Shown piece by piece: positions 1 through 12,455 of a DNA stretch of 64,000 nucleotides. The notes beneath the pieces were generated by a model. It worked only from the letters and a program-made list of their open reading frames with translations, was not told where the DNA came from and did no database searches. The position numbers and the translations under genes are program-made. The number at the start of each line of letters is the position of its first letter. The stretch's first letter is position 1. This DNA is from Prionace glauca (Eukaryota > Chordata > Chondrichthyes > Carcharhiniformes > Carcharhinidae). The stretch spans positions 20,850,291 through 20,914,290 of the forward strand of contig CM075760.1 of assembly GCA_037974335.1 (NCBI GenBank), given 5' to 3'.

Positions 1-339
1 TTCAACTCAAAATAGCGATTTATTTTAAGAATTTTAACAGTTGGTTCAATATGAATAAAACTTTTTGAACATTCATAACTCCGGCTGTACATAACTAAAA
101 TAAAATAAGACATTTCATTTCAGAATGAGTTCTGAAAGTTCTGATGTCACAATTAATAAAGTATCTGTGAACAGGCTGATATTCCACTGAATGTTAATCT
201 GATTGAGGATTTAATCTGTTTAAACACGACAAGTTAAATAAAAAAACAGATCTGATGTCTGAAATATTCCTTCAGAAATAGTGATCACACTCACATGAAG
301 GAAGTGTAAAAATGTGGTTATCACTAAGAGATACGATTA
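1..339. other. AT-rich sequence, no gene seen
   Basis: No open frame, tRNA or recognised repeat stands out here. The sequence is AT-rich with short homopolymer runs. Confidence 0.5.
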
Positions 340-825
340 TTTTTCCTCCCTCACAGGCGACAGGGAAGCGGGTCCGATTCTAACATTGGGTGGCTGTGTG
401 TGGTTTTCACATTCTATCCATATCCATGTGAGTTCCCTCCGAGTGCTCCAGTTTCCTTCCACAGTCCCAGGATGTGCAGGTTAGGTGGATTGGCTGTGAT
501 AAATTGCCCCTTAGAGCCCAATGATGTGCAAATTAGAATCATAGAATCCCTACAGTGCAGAAGTAGAGCATTTGGTTCATCAAGTCTGCTATCCGGCAGA
601 GCATCCTTCCCAGGCCCAATGTAAATTGTCTATGCTAAATTTCCTGTTAGTGTCCAATAATGTGTAGGTTCGGGGGATTAGTCTGTGAATATGTGTGGTT
701 GCCGGGATCGGATGAAAGCTTGCCTAGGTAGGATGCTGTGCTGGAGAGCCCGCTGCAGAGTTATTGGACCGAATGACCATGTTGAACTGTAGGGATTCTA
801 TGATTTTATGCTTCTATGATCAGGC
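340..825 (+). mobile_element. Old tRNA-derived SINE, interrupted
   Basis: The stretch follows the usual shark SINE body: a degenerate B-box-like head, a C-rich block about cutting and drying motifs typical of the family (GTGCTCCAGTTTCC, CACAGTCC, GATGTGCAGGTTAG), then a tail ending GGGATTCTATGATT. A second, minus-oriented SINE tail (CATAGAATCCCTACAGTGCAG at about 537) sits in the middle, and the GTCCAATAATGTG block appears twice. This points to an insertion or recombination of two copies. The elements are diverged and old. Confidence 0.6.
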
Positions 826-1504
826 AGAGCAGTGATTATATTCACATTAATCTCAGCGATTCCAAAGTATTACAAATTATGGGGGAATTTGAATGTATAG
901 AACATTTTACCCGACCTCATGTCGCCCCAAAGTTATTAAAACTCACTGAGGTACCTTTGCTGAATTTAGTCGCTGTTCTCATGTTGTAACTAACCAGGTA
1001 AGTTACGTACCACAAACTCCCACAAACCCGGTTGTGATAAATGGCCAACAAATTTGCGATTTTATTTGACAAATGAGGTTTTGGGTCGGACATTGGACAG
1101 AACAGATTTGCTGTTCATAATTATATCAAGAGATTTGACATCCTGGCATTGATATTAAATACGAATCTGGTTCTCTCTCTCTCTGATGATACCCATTGAG
1201 ATGCTGAGTAGCACTGTTGCTGTTTTAGTTTTAGATTTCCGGAATCTGCAGCAATTTGCACTGATTTTATTGAATTTCTGGATGCGAGCGTCACTGACAA
1301 AGCTAACATTAATTGGTGATTGTGAACCATCTTGCTGAAACCTGCCCTCTGGATGGATGACTTTCCACTGCAGGTTTAATACAACTGGGTGGCGTTCTCG
1401 GATATTTCAGTGGTGGTGAAGGGTTATTTTCATCACATGGAACTGGAGTCTGTGTAGGACAGACAGGGGAAAGATAGGAATACTCGGTTTATAGTTATTT
1501 GCAA
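826..1504. other. Intergenic, no gene seen
   Basis: No coding frame with family resemblance and no RNA gene was recognised. Short CT runs occur near 1170. Confidence 0.45.
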
Positions 1505-1680
1505 AGCGAAGATGTTGTTTGAAATATAAAAACAATTTTGTGAATTCTGGAATTCAAACCCAAAGAGAAAATGCTGGAAAATCTCAGCAGGCCTGGCAAT
1601 ATTTGTAAGGAGAGGGAACAGCTGACGTTTCGAGTCCAGATGTCCCGAGACTGTCCAGCATTTTCTCTTCACATTGTTTT
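1505..1680. repeat. Imperfect palindromic interspersed repeat
   Basis: The left part carries AGAAAATGCTGGAAAATCTC and the right part ends in the reverse complement GTCCAGCATTTTCTC, with a CGTTTCGAGTCCAGATG centre. The same palindromic plan recurs at 44735-44930, and single halves occur near 51900 and 55170. The form resembles a small non-autonomous element with terminal inverted repeats, but no transposase or target duplication was identified. Confidence 0.5.
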
Positions 1681-1720
1681 AAGTGTCTTTGGGTGGAATA
1701 AATTGATTCTGAATCTCTGG

Positions 1721-2128
1721 GGCGGACGTATAAGATGATGAATGGGATGGATAGGATAGAGGTGGAGAGACTGTTCCCGCTCAAAAAAGACAGTAGGACT
1801 AGGGGGCACAGCCTCAAGATAAAGGGGGGGCAGTTTAGAACAGAGTTGAGGAGGAACTTCTTCACTCAAAGGGTGGTGAATCTCTGGAATTCTCTGCCCG
1901 TTGAAGTGGTGGAGGCTGCCTCGCTAAATATTTTTAAGAAACGGGTTGATGGGTTTTTGATAAGAGAAGGGATTAAGGGTTATGGGGAGAGGGCGGGAAG
2001 GTGGAGCTGAGTCACGACAGATCAGCCATGATCTTATTGAATGGCGGGGCAGGCTCGAAGGGCCAGATGGCCTACTCCTGCTCCTATTTCTTATGTTCTT
2101 ATGTTCTTATGTTCTTATGTTCTTATGA
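1721..2128 (+). mobile_element. CR1-A LINE, 3' end
   Basis: This is the C-terminal end of a CR1-type reverse transcriptase ORF (YKMMNGMDRIEVERLFPL, then FFTQRVVNLWNSLPVEVVEAASLNIFKKRV), followed by a short 3' UTR and four TTCTTATG repeats. CR1 elements typically end in 8-bp repeats and are 5' truncated, as here. Very similar copies lie at 36484, 45412 and, in reverse, 9708 and 52077, so this subfamily is comparatively young. Confidence 0.9.
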
Positions 2129-2660
2129 ATTGTGGGTTGATCCAAGACTATCATACTGAAGGAGAGACTATAAACACTATCAGGGACGGGCCGGACCCAG
2201 ACCATCCAGTTGCTGCCCATATTGAACACTTTGTCTTTACAGCTCAGTCTCAGGGAGCCTCAGGGATGCCCGGTTTCTGCCTCTGGCTGAGTCAACACAA
2301 CCTCCGATTCGACACTTTAAACAAAAGCTATGAAAAGAAAACACACCTCACCCCGGGCACACTCTCTCACCTTTTTCCATCAGGGACTAGGTAAAAACAA
2401 ATTCTGAGGAGACTACAAACCGACTCAGAAACTATTTCTTTACAGCTGCAATCAGATTTTTGAATGGATCTACCTCGCATTAAATTGATATTTTTCTAGA
2501 CCCGAGCTATGACTGCAACATAATATTCTTCACTCTCTCCCTTCCTTCTCTATGCACGGTATGCTCCATCTGTATAGTGCGCAAGACTGTGTACTAATAT
2601 GTGTGGTAATAATGAATCGAATAAAATATATCAAAAAACATCGAGGATTATTCCCAGTGA
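2129..2660 (+). mobile_element. Possible LINE 3' end of another family
   Basis: Frame remnants around 2330-2480 read like the fish LINE C-terminal pattern with a large-hydrophobic run and 'FFTAAIRFLNGS'. No reverse transcriptase motif remains. The call rests on this short resemblance only. Confidence 0.3.
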
Positions 2661-3053
2661 ATTGATTGCTGACACTGGAATATTCAAGAGACAGCCTAAC
2701 ACTGAGGCAGAAAGAGTGAGATCCATTGGAACGTCTCTGCCACTCCAAAAGGTGAAATTATATTTGAGCCTCTGTTATAGAGAAAAAAACAATTTGATTG
2801 TAAATCAAGTCCCTTAATTTTGCACCCCCCTTCACAAGAGAATAGACATAAAGAAGATGACATGACCATATCAGGGTAAAAACGCCAGCCTGATTTGCAC
2901 ATTGCAGCATAAATATAATCCATTTGAACAATTATTATCGATTTATGTAACTAATTGCTGGGATGATTTTATTTCAGGTGTGGGTAGCCGTCACTGTAAT
3001 TTGGGACTGGATACAAGAAGGAGGGAAGAAATGGCCTCATGTTATCGCGAGGC

Positions 3054-3345
3054 AATTAATGCACAAACTTAACTAATGTTCTCAGGACCCGACTTCGAAT
3101 CCCACCACCACAGATGGTGGGATTTAAATTCAGTAAAAAAAAAGCATCTGGAAATAAGAATCCACTTATAGTCATGATATCATTGTCGATTGTGTAAAAA
3201 CCTACCTGCTTCACTAATGTATTTTAGAGAAGGGAATCTGCCGTCCTTACCTGGTCTGACCTATGTGTGATCCAAGAGCCACAGCAATGTGATTGGCTCT
3301 CACTGCCCTCGGACAAGAAGTAGGCAATCAATTCTGATCAACCAA
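3054..3345 (+). mobile_element. Second SINE type with tRNA-like head
   Basis: A B-box-like CTTCGAATCCCACC is followed by a body with CTGCCGTCCTTACCTGGTCT and CACAGCAATGTGATTGGCTC. The same body core returns at 42090-42310, so it is a dispersed family. The copy is diverged. Confidence 0.5.
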
Positions 3346-3349
3346 AGGT

Positions 3350-3660
3350 GCCCATGTCCATAGAATCATTACAGAGCAGAAGAAGGCCTTTTGGCCTGTC
3401 AGGCCCAAACCCACAACGTTCCCACCTCAGTCTATCCCCATCACCCCACGTATATTCCCTGCTCATTCTCTTGTCACGATTGGACAATTCATCATCGTGG
3501 ATCAACCTATGCGGCATATCCTTGAACAATGTGAGTAAATGAGCAGGCAATTGGAGAATATGCAGACTCCACACAGACAGACCCAAACTGGGAGTTGAAC
3601 CCGGGTCCCTGGCGCTTTGAGGCAGAAGCCCTAACATATTTGCCACCATGCCATCCACAA
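3350..3660 (-). mobile_element. tRNA-derived SINE, minus strand
   Basis: Read on the minus strand, the head holds a degenerate GGTGGCA box-A region and GGGTTCAACTCCCAG as B box. A CTGTGTGGAGTCTGCA core follows, and the tail ends in TATGGACATGGG. This matches the SINE plan seen at 31516-31805. It has internal loss compared with fuller copies. Confidence 0.65.
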
Positions 3661-5227
3661 ATTAATTCAAAAAGGACAATCCTCATGTGATGCAATATTA
3701 CACGTTAGATTTCCCCAACGGCTCCTTTATCCTGTGAAAATTAACACTGAAAGAAAACTGGTGGACTTATAATTAATTGAGCTGACAGGGAAACATAACA
3801 TCGACATCAACCTTTGACAGAGAATTTATAGAATCCGAATGGACACGGTGATCAGGAAAGTTCTTTGTCAACATCCAAATCATTGCTGCTCATTTTATTG
3901 GCCACCGGCTGTAGAACATTCACTGGTAGTGGGAACTCAGGATATTAGGACTTTGTGGCATATTGCACAATATCACAAAAATAAATGTTTTGTCTTCCAC
4001 TAAACCAGGCCGTTTCTTCACTCATTGGCAGCTATGAGAGCGACTGTTAAATAATCGAAACCAGATTGTGCTGGACAACAGAACATGGTGCTGATCAGGG
4101 ATTAGCGAGGTTGTCTTTTTAAAGAGGTGCAGAACACTTAGAGTATTCCAGGAATCCGCGCTTTTCAAGACAATTGTATGATTTTATTTTACTTTTAATT
4201 ATTTTCATTTTGGGGCCATTGCACTGATCTCATTGGACTGAGGGGGTGGGGAGGTAAAAATCTCTTCCTTGCAGGTCATGAAGTTACTCACAAAGTGGCT
4301 TTAATTGTTGGAAGGACATTTATTTGGAAGTTATACAAATGAAATAGCATCTGGCCAATTTACTCGTCCCCCATTCTATTTAATCACAGTGCAGCCCTTT
4401 AAAATATTTGCTTGGAAGGAATACCATTTAAAAACCTTTCTTTATTATGGGAATCAAGCATTTATTGTATAACTGGATAAGTCCCATTTTATCCTTACAT
4501 ATTCGCGCTAATCTGTCCCACGCAGTATTTGGCAGCAGTCCAACCTGCTGCCAACTACCCCAAGATATTTACAGGAAGCATCTGACGGTGTTTGTTCAGT
4601 AAGTCAAAGATCTGTTTCCTCAGTACTGAACAGTTGGCTGCAAGCCAACTTCAAACTCTTAGCATTGTCAATAGAGCCTATTTATAAACAAATCTGCCCA
4701 GCAACAACTCGAGGCAACTTAATTATTATTTTTTAAAGCTGTAAACCTACATAAATGCTTCCCATTTCATTGGAAAAAAAAGCTACCCAGATTCTCTGGC
4801 ACCTTGTTAGTAACAATGATGATCTCTCCAACCCAACAATACACTGTGATGGATGGATAGAAATAAATACAGGCAGATTGTGAGAGTTGATTCAGAGAGG
4901 TGATATGTCTTATACTGCATAAATATGTAGGCTGATGTTTTATTTCACTTTATTCTTCCATGGGACGTGGGGGTCCCTGAAAAGAACAACATTTATTTCC
5001 GGTATTTAATTCCTTTTCAGCTGAGTGGTGTGGTATTGCCCAGTTATATATATGGCGGTCCATCTTGAGATACACCTTGCTGAGGCCAAGTAGGGATGGC
5101 AGATGTCCTTCATTGGGGAATCAGAGGGTTATCTCGTCGCTATCAGTATGAATCAAGATTTATTGATTGAATTCAAATTCCACCAGCTGCCATGGTCGGA
5201 TTTAATCTCAATTTAATTCAATTTAAT
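3661..5227. other. Intergenic, no gene seen
   Basis: No convincing protein or RNA gene was found. A stretch at about 4960-5130 has a spaced resemblance to dispersed shark repeat bodies (CCATGGGACGTGGG onward) but is too decayed to classify. Confidence 0.4.
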
Positions 5228-5775
5228 TCCAGAGATTCACCACCCTTTGAGTGAAGAAGTTCTTCCTCAACTCCATTCTAAACTGCCGCCCCCCTCCTTA
5301 TCTTGAGGCTGTGCCCTCTAATCCTGCTGTCCTTTTTGAGCGGGAAGAATCTCTCTACTTCTCCCCTATCCATCCCCTTCATTATCTCATACGTCTCTGT
5401 AAGATCCCCCCTCATCCTTCTAAACTCCAATGAGTACAAACCCAGTCTATTCAGCCTCTCTTCATAGTCCAACCCCCTCATCTCTGGTATCAGCCTAGTG
5501 AACCTCCTCTGCACTCCCTCCAAGGCCAAAATATCCTTGCACAAGTGCGGCGACCAAAACTGCACACAGTACTCCAGCTGTGGCCTCACCAGTACCCTAT
5601 ACAATTGCAGCAAGACCCCCCTTCTTTTATATCCTTTCCCCCTCGCTGTGAAGGCCAGCATTCCATTCGCCTTCCTGATCACGTGCTGCACCTGCCGGCT
5701 GGGTTTTTGCGACTCATGCACAAGGACCCCCAGGTCCCTCTGCACCGTAGCATGCTGCAGTTTTTCGCCCTAGAA
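5228..5775 (-). mobile_element. CR1-A relative, lacks its 3' end
   Basis: The minus strand encodes an almost continuous stretch of 155 residues from QRDLGVLVHESQKPS through CVQFWSPHLCKDILALEGVQRRFTRLI to KKDSRIRGHSLKI, the C-terminal part of a CR1 reverse transcriptase ORF. The last part of the ORF, the 3' UTR and the TTCTTATG tail are absent at the 5228 end. That is unusual for LINEs and suggests a later deletion or recombination. It is more diverged than the other CR1-A copies. Confidence 0.85.
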
Positions 5776-6049
5776 AAAGTAATTATTTATTTTTGAGAAT
5801 TTATTTATTTTTATTTATTTATTTTTGTGAATTTTTACTATTTATTTTTGTGAATGGAGAATTATTGGTAATATTGGCATCAGGCGATGACCACCTCCAA
5901 AAAGGGGGAATCTGACCGTTGCCCCTTGTCACTCAATGATATTGCAACACTGAATCAACAACTATCAACATCTTCGAGGTTACCATTGGCTAATCGCTGT
6001 GTTAGCTGGGTATATACATGCTCCAGCTGGAATATCAGCTCAGCCTGCT
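5776..6049. other. TATTTATT-rich spacer
   Basis: Short ATTTATTTTT runs occupy the first 80 bases. Nothing else was recognised. Confidence 0.4.
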
Positions 6050-6600
6050 GTGAGTAACCCACCCCCTAACTCCCCAAACCTGTGCACCACCTGCACGACA
6101 CATATTAGGGGAAAAAATGGTTCTCTCCACTTACTTGAATAGGTACAGTTCAAACAACATTCAAAAATCTTCATCCCATTCAGGCCAAAGCAACCGGCTT
6201 GACAGGTATAGCATTTGCAAATGCTCACTCCCTTCACCACAGAGAGCATCATTATGTACCATCTACAAGTTTCACTTCCGAACCTCACCAAGGCTCCTTA
6301 GGCAGCCACACGGTGGGTTGCTATTTGCAAGGACAGGGGTAACGGTTACCAGGAAATATCACCTATAAATTCCCCTCCAAGTCAGTCATATACCTGATGT
6401 GAAAATATATCATCCTTCCATCACTGTCGCAGGACCGAGATCCTAGAACTCCCTGTGTAACAGGACCGTATGGGTATCTACACCACAGGGTCTGCAGCAA
6501 TTCAAGAAGGTAGCTTACCACCAGTTTACTAAAGGCAATGAGGAATAGGCAACAAATACTGACTAGGCCAGCAACGTCCATATCCCTTAAATTAAAACAT
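6050..6600 (+). repeat. Unclassified interspersed repeat
   Basis: Blocks such as CCTCCAAGTCAGTCATATACC, ATCACTGTCGCAGGACC, CTAGAACTCCCTGTGTAACA and GCAGCAATTCAAGAAGGTAG match, in order, a repeat I recognise as common in shark genomes. No enzyme domain can be read. No other full copy is in the window, so the boundaries are approximate. Confidence 0.4.
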
Positions 6601-7191
6601 CAACATAGCAATATTTATGTATGGATGATAACTAATGAACGCAATTGGGTATCTTTGTAAATGGATGGCAATTAATGAAAATAAATATCAACTTTCTGAA
6701 CATTTACCACCTCTTTCTCTGCCAGAAGATAGGTTCCGTTCCACAGGAGATTCATGATTCAGAAACATCACACTATCCGAAGACAAGGAAGACAGAAGAG
6801 ACGGCAACATCTGTAGGTGTATCTCAATCTCATTACGGGACAGGCCTTTGATAGGATGACGATTTTGTTACTCATCTGCTTGAAGACCGGGATTAACCTG
6901 AAGCACAGTGTTTTCTTTATGTTGAGAGATATACATATCATACTCATACATGGATGAATCTCAGTGAGACATTCGACACTAACATCAGGGCAGAGAGTAC
7001 AACATTTGGGAGAACTAAGCTCTCCATCAAAAAATTCTCGGTCTCATTTATGACACAGAAAAGGACAATTTACAACACAACTGATAGCCTCATGGACAAC
7101 ACTTAGGGTTGAATCAATCTCTCAAAAATTGACCACCTCAGTCATCAACAAATGTGAAATATGAAGAAAAGACACCAAGCTAAAATGAATA
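6601..7191. other. Intergenic, no gene seen
   Basis: No RNA gene, coding frame with family resemblance or clear repeat was recognised. Confidence 0.4.
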
Positions 7192-9707
7192 GAACAAAGA
7201 TCAAAGAACAACACAGCACAGGAAACAGGCCCTTCGGTCCAACGAGCCCGCGCCGCCATCTTCACAATGTGTTTTTCCTCCTCCACCCTTGACCCGTGTC
7301 TATGCTTATGGTACCCCCATTGGAAACCAGATTAAGGAGAGAATAATTTAGGGACAATTTGTTACACCAGTCAGCCTAATCACACTTCTTTGGGGTGTGG
7401 GAGGAAACCGGGACACCCGGAGAAAACCCACGCAACCACAGGGAGAATGTGCAGTTTCCCACAGACACTGGCCCAAATCCATGTATCTGGACAACTAACG
7501 GTGATAGTCACTGAGCTGTTGTGGTGCCCATCTGCTGGTCCATTTTGAAGCAGACACAAACGACGCAAAGTACTAGGCCACTCTCGAAACATCCAAAAGC
7601 AGCCCACGTATGACCCACAGTATGTTTGCCCCTCGTTAGACAACAAGGTGGACCGACGCACATGCAGAGTAAAAGAGAAAAATATCAACACATGTAGCAT
7701 TAGATTTCCAGGAACGTCCTGAGGCTCTGATCCTTATTTAAAACAGTCTCCTATAACCCTCCATCCTTATTTTGCTCATGTGTCTATCGAAGTCAACCTT
7801 AAACAAGTCCAGCGTGCCTGCCTCCACCACCTTACTTGGCAGTGCATTCCATACCCCCACGACCCACTGTGTGAAAAACCTCCCTCCAGCATCCAAATTA
7901 TACTTCTCCCCCCTCACCTTAAGCCTGTGGCCCCTCGTGATATTTGTCTCCAATCAAGGGAAAAGCCTGCCACTGTTTACTCTATCTATACCCTTCATTA
8001 TTTTATGCACCTCTATTAAATCCACCCTCAATCTCTGTCTTTCTAAGGAAAACAGCACCAGTTTACTCAATCTTTCCTCATAACCCAGTCCTTCCATACC
8101 AGGCAGCATCCTGGTAAACCTCCTCTGCACTCTCTCCAGGGTCTCCACGTCCTTCCGGTAGTAATGTGACCAGAACTGGACGCAGTACTCCATATGCGGT
8201 CCAACCAACGTTCTGTACAACTGTAGCATTAGATGCCAGCTCTTGTACTCTATACCCCTTCCTATAAAGGCTAGCATATCATAAACTTTCTTCGCAACCT
8301 TCTCCACCTGTGTTGCCACCTTCAAAGACTTGTGAACTTGCACTCCCAGCTTCCTCTGCATTTCTATACTCTTAATAGGTCTACCCTTTATCATACATCT
8401 CATATCATACATTATTCCTTCCAAAATGCATCACCTCGCATTTATCAGGATTAAATTCCACCTGCCATTTATCTGCCCAATTTACCAGCCTATCGATATC
8501 CTGCTGTGTTGCTAGACACTGCTCCTCACTGGCCGCCAATCCAGCCATCTTTGTGTCATCTGCAAACTTGCTGATCACACCACGTATGCCCTCTTCCAAA
8601 TTTTTCATATATATTACGAATAGAAGAGGTCCCAGTACTGAGCCCTGCAGCACACCACTAGTGACAGACCTCTAGCGAGAAAAGGACCCTTCCACTGCTA
8701 CTCTCTGTCCCCTGTTAACGAGCCAGTTTTCAATCCATCAAGATACTTGTGCCTGTATCCCATGAGCCTTAACCTTTTCAACCAACCCACCATGAGCAAC
8801 TTTGTCAAACGCCTTACTGAAATTCATATAGACGACATCAACGGTTCGTCCTTCATCAACGGTTTTTGTCACCTCCTCAAAAAATTCCACGAGATTCGTA
8901 AGGCAAGACCTCCCTCTAACAAAGCCATGCTGCTTATCCCTCATCACATCGCAATGCTCCAAATGCTTATACATCCTACCCCTTAGAATTTTTTCCAACA
9001 ACTTTCCTACCACTGAAAATCACTGGCCTATAATTACCAGGGTTATCCCTACTGCCCTTTTTAAACAGCAGTACCACATTATCTACCCTCGAGCCCTCTG
9101 GGACCTCACCTGCGTCCAAAGAAGAGACAAAGATTTGCGTCAGCGGCCCAACAATTTCATCTCTCACCTCCCTAAGCAGACTGGGATAAATCCCATCAGG
9201 CCCCGGAGCTTTATCAGTTCTTATGCTGCCTAAAAACCCTAGCACTTCCTCCCTTGTAATGGATATTTCTTTCAACTGGTCTACAGCTCCCTCCAAGACA
9301 GTACAAGACACCAAGCCCCTCTCCTTCGTGAATACCGACGCAAAGTATTCATTTAGGATCTCCCCCATTTCCTCAGACTCTATGCACAGTTCCACTCCTT
9401 TGTCCCGAAGAGGACAGATTTTCCCTCTAACCATCCTTTTGTTCCTAATGTAAGAATAATGTAATGCCTTTGGATTTTCCTTAATCTTGTCCGCCAAAGT
9501 CATTTCATGCCCCCCTTTCGCCCTTCTAACTCCCCGTTCGAGCTCCCTCATACTCTCTGTATTCCTCCAGTGCTCTCTCCGTTCCCAGTTGCTTAGACCT
9601 AACATACGCCTCTCTCTTCTTCCTGACCAAGTCCTCAATATCCCCTGTAATCCACAGCTCTCCAATCCTACCTTTTCCATCCTTCCTCTTTACCGGCACA
9701 TGTCTTT
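7192..9707 (-). mobile_element. CR1-B LINE, 3' two thirds
   Basis: The minus strand carries, in order, a linker region (HVPVKRKDGKGR, LVRKKREAYVRSK), the reverse transcriptase start (DKAPGPDGIYPSLLREVRDEI, GNYRPV), the QGSVLGPLLF block, the catalytic FADDTK box, and the C-terminal CVQFWSHYYRKDVETLERVQ and FFTQWVVGVWNALPSKVVEA segments. The frame is broken into at least five pieces, so it is dead. A 3' UTR of about 540 bp follows, containing a tRNA-SINE-like module (about 7375-7530) and ending in GAACAAAG-type tail repeats. Its upstream part is displaced by a nested CR1-A copy and resumes at 10811. Confidence 0.9.
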
Positions 9708-10810
9708 GAGAACATAAGAACATAAGAAATAGGAGCAGGAGTAGGCCATCTAGCCCTTCGAGCCTGCCCCACCATTCAATAAGATCATGGCTGATCTGTC
9801 GTGGCTCAGTTCCACATTCCCGCCCTCTCCCCATAACCCTTAATCCCCTCTCTTATCAAAAACCCATCAACCCGCGTCTTAAAAATATTTAGCGAGGCAG
9901 CCTCCACCACTTCAAAGGGAAGAGAATTCCAGAGATTCAGCACCCTCTGAGTGAAGAAGTTCCTCCTCAACTACGTTCTAATCCGCCCCCCCTTTATCTT
10001 GAGGCTGTGCCCCCTAGTCCTATTATCCTTTCTGAGCAGGAAGAGTCTCTCCACCTCTATCCTATCCATCCCATTCATCATCTTATAAGTCTCAATGAGA
10101 TCTCCCCTCATTCTTCTAAACTCTAACGAGTACAAGCCTAGTTTATTCAACCTCTCCTCATAGCTCAACCCCCTCAACTCCGGCATGAGCCTAGTAAACT
10201 TCTTCTGCACTCCCTCCAAGGCCAAAATATCGTTGCGTAAGTACGGCGCCCAAAACTGCACACAATACCTCATCAATGCTCTATACAGCCGCAGCAAGAC
10301 CTCCCTACTTTTATATTCATTCCCCCTCGCTATGAAGGCCAGCATCCCATTCGCCTTCCTGATCACCTGCTACACCTGCAAGCTGGGTTTTTGCGACTCA
10401 TGCACAAGGACCCCAAGGTCCCTCTGCACCGTCGCCTGCTGCAGTTTTTCACCACGTAAGTGATAATCCTTCCTACCATTATTCCTACCAAAGTTCACCA
10501 CCTTGCACTTGCCAACATTAAATTCCATTTGCCATTTCCTGGCCCATTCGCCCAGCCTATCTAGATCCTTCTGCAGACTCTCCACACTCTCCGCGCAATT
10601 TGCCTTTCCTCCAATCTTGGTGTCATCAGCAAATTTCGACACCATACACTCAGTTCCCTCCTCCAGATCATCTATATAAATGGTAAATAGCTGAGGCCGC
10701 AGCACCGACCCCTGAGGCACTCCAATAGTCACCAACCGCCAATCCGAATAGCATCCATTGACCCCCACTCTCTGCCTCCTATTTGACAACCAACCAACTT
10801 TCCTACAACC
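9708..10810 (-). mobile_element. CR1-A LINE nested in CR1-B
   Basis: Starting from the (TTCTTATG)n tail at 9708, the minus strand runs through the CR1-A 3' UTR and the reverse transcriptase C-terminal half, including [21 protein letters not shown] and the FADDTKIGG catalytic box. Two main frame pieces remain. It splits CR1-B exactly between its KWEAFKGKLK and RHVPVKRK segments, so it inserted later than CR1-B. Confidence 0.9.
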
Positions 10811-10860
10811 TTTTCAGTTTTCCCTTGAAAGCCTCCCACTTGCCGACCGTGGACATGTGT
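10811..10860 (-). mobile_element. CR1-B upstream remnant beyond the nested element
   Basis: The minus strand encodes VGKWEAFKGKLK, which in CR1 proteins lies just before the RHVPVKR segment found at the other side of the nested CR1-A (9707). CR1-B is 5' truncated near 10860. Confidence 0.75.
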
Positions 10861-11239
10861 TTACTGTGATTCTAACTTTTCTATTGGAAATGGAAGGATG
10901 CCGGTGTTGTTGATGTGTAAACTATATGACATTTATCAGACAACACACAAAGACGCACACACATATATTCTGTCGTTCTCATTCTTTCCCACAAATTGTT
11001 TCCCTTTCACACACACACACACATTATCTTTCAACTTAAAACTACATCTTGGCCTCCTGGGAGTCTTCAGAGACCCAACTAAATTTCAAATGGAATGAGG
11101 AACATTTTCCCCAACGCCATGTTTGCCGAGCTGGACATTAAAGGTCCCGTGGTCTCCAACAGCTCCCTGGGTAACATCCCTCCTTTTAACCAAAATCAAC
11201 AAAAATACGTTCCCATGGATTGAGCCATTTTCATCTGAT
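10861..11239. other. Spacer with short CA run
   Basis: A short (CA)n occurs near 11010. No gene was recognised. Confidence 0.4.
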
Positions 11240-12075
11240 GCTGCCCTGGCAACATCGGGACATAGCCACAGGAGTAGGCCACTCAGCTCCTCGAACTCGC
11301 CCCACCATTTAATAAGATCATGGCTGATCTGTGGCCGAATCCATTTTGGCTTCGCTGAGTCCATATCTCTTGAGACACCTGTTCAATTAAAAAAAAGACC
11401 TCAGACTTATATCTAACAATTGTACCAGCTCCCACCGGCAATTGCTAAAGAGAGTTCCAATCATTCACCTCTCTGGACTTGTACTAATGTTTTCTATCAA
11501 CTCTCCTGAAAGGCCTTTCCCTATTTTTTTTTAAACTATGGTCTTTTAATCTCGAACCTTCAACTAATGGAAACAGTCCTTCCCTGTAGGTATTTCATTG
11601 CTTTCTATCAGAACAGCCTTCAAACTTCTGAATTCGAGAGAAAAATGTCTAAATTCGTCTGATCTCTCCGTGCAACTTGCGTTGAACTCCGTCCAGAGTC
11701 AACATTTTTCCAAAGATATGTTGCCCATACTTGCTCACAGTACTCTAATTGGGGTGGAACAAGGATTGTGCACAATTGGAGCACAACATCTGCCTCCGTA
11801 TCCCCCAGTCCTTTGGATATGAAGGGAGGCATTCCATTGGTCTTAATGATTGTTTTCTGCAGCAGATCGTAACATTTTAAGAAACTATGTGCCGAACCCC
11901 AAATCCTGTTTGGCATCCACTAAATTTAGCGTTGTCCCATCTAAAAATTATATCTTGATCTATCATTTGGATATTTGACTCTTTGTCCCATTATCTAAGC
12001 CCTTAATGAATATTGTAAATAATTGAGGCCCCAGACAGATTCCTGCCGTACACCACTTCATCTGCATAATTCAGC
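11240..12075 (-). mobile_element. Old CR1-like LINE
   Basis: On the minus strand the family order is visible but eroded: YCEQVWATYLWKNVD in place of the usual YCVQFW block, and a 3' end with CATGATCTTATTAAATGG. Many substitutions and small gaps suggest an old insertion. Confidence 0.7.
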
Positions 12076-12271
12076 AACGGACAGGTACAATTCATTGCAC
12101 CATAAATTTTGGCACCTTGCAGAAGGGGATGTGATATGACATTAATGGATGTGAATTCTTGTTCCATTGATACCATAGATCATACCTGACAATGATATTT
12201 TCACACTAACTGTAATTACAAGGTTTTGCCAGCAGATGGAAATAAATCTTGGTGGGTTACATTACACGAAG

Positions 12272-12455
12272 CATAAGAACATAAGAAATAGGAGCAGGAG
12301 TAGGCCATCTCATGGCTGATCTGTCGTGGCTCAGTTCCACATTCCCGCCCTCTCCCCATAACCCTTAATCCCCTCGCTCATCAAAAACCCATCAACCCGC
12401 GTCTTAAAAATATTTAGCGAGGCAGCCTCCACCACTTCAACTGGCAGAGAATTCC
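12272..12455 (-). mobile_element. Short CR1-A 3' end with internal deletion
   Basis: The tail and first 30 bases match the CR1-A 3' end, then about 35 bases around CCCTTCGAGCCTGCCC are missing before CATGGCTGATCTGTCG resumes. It stops inside the C-terminal coding region. A young but strongly truncated copy. Confidence 0.85.
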
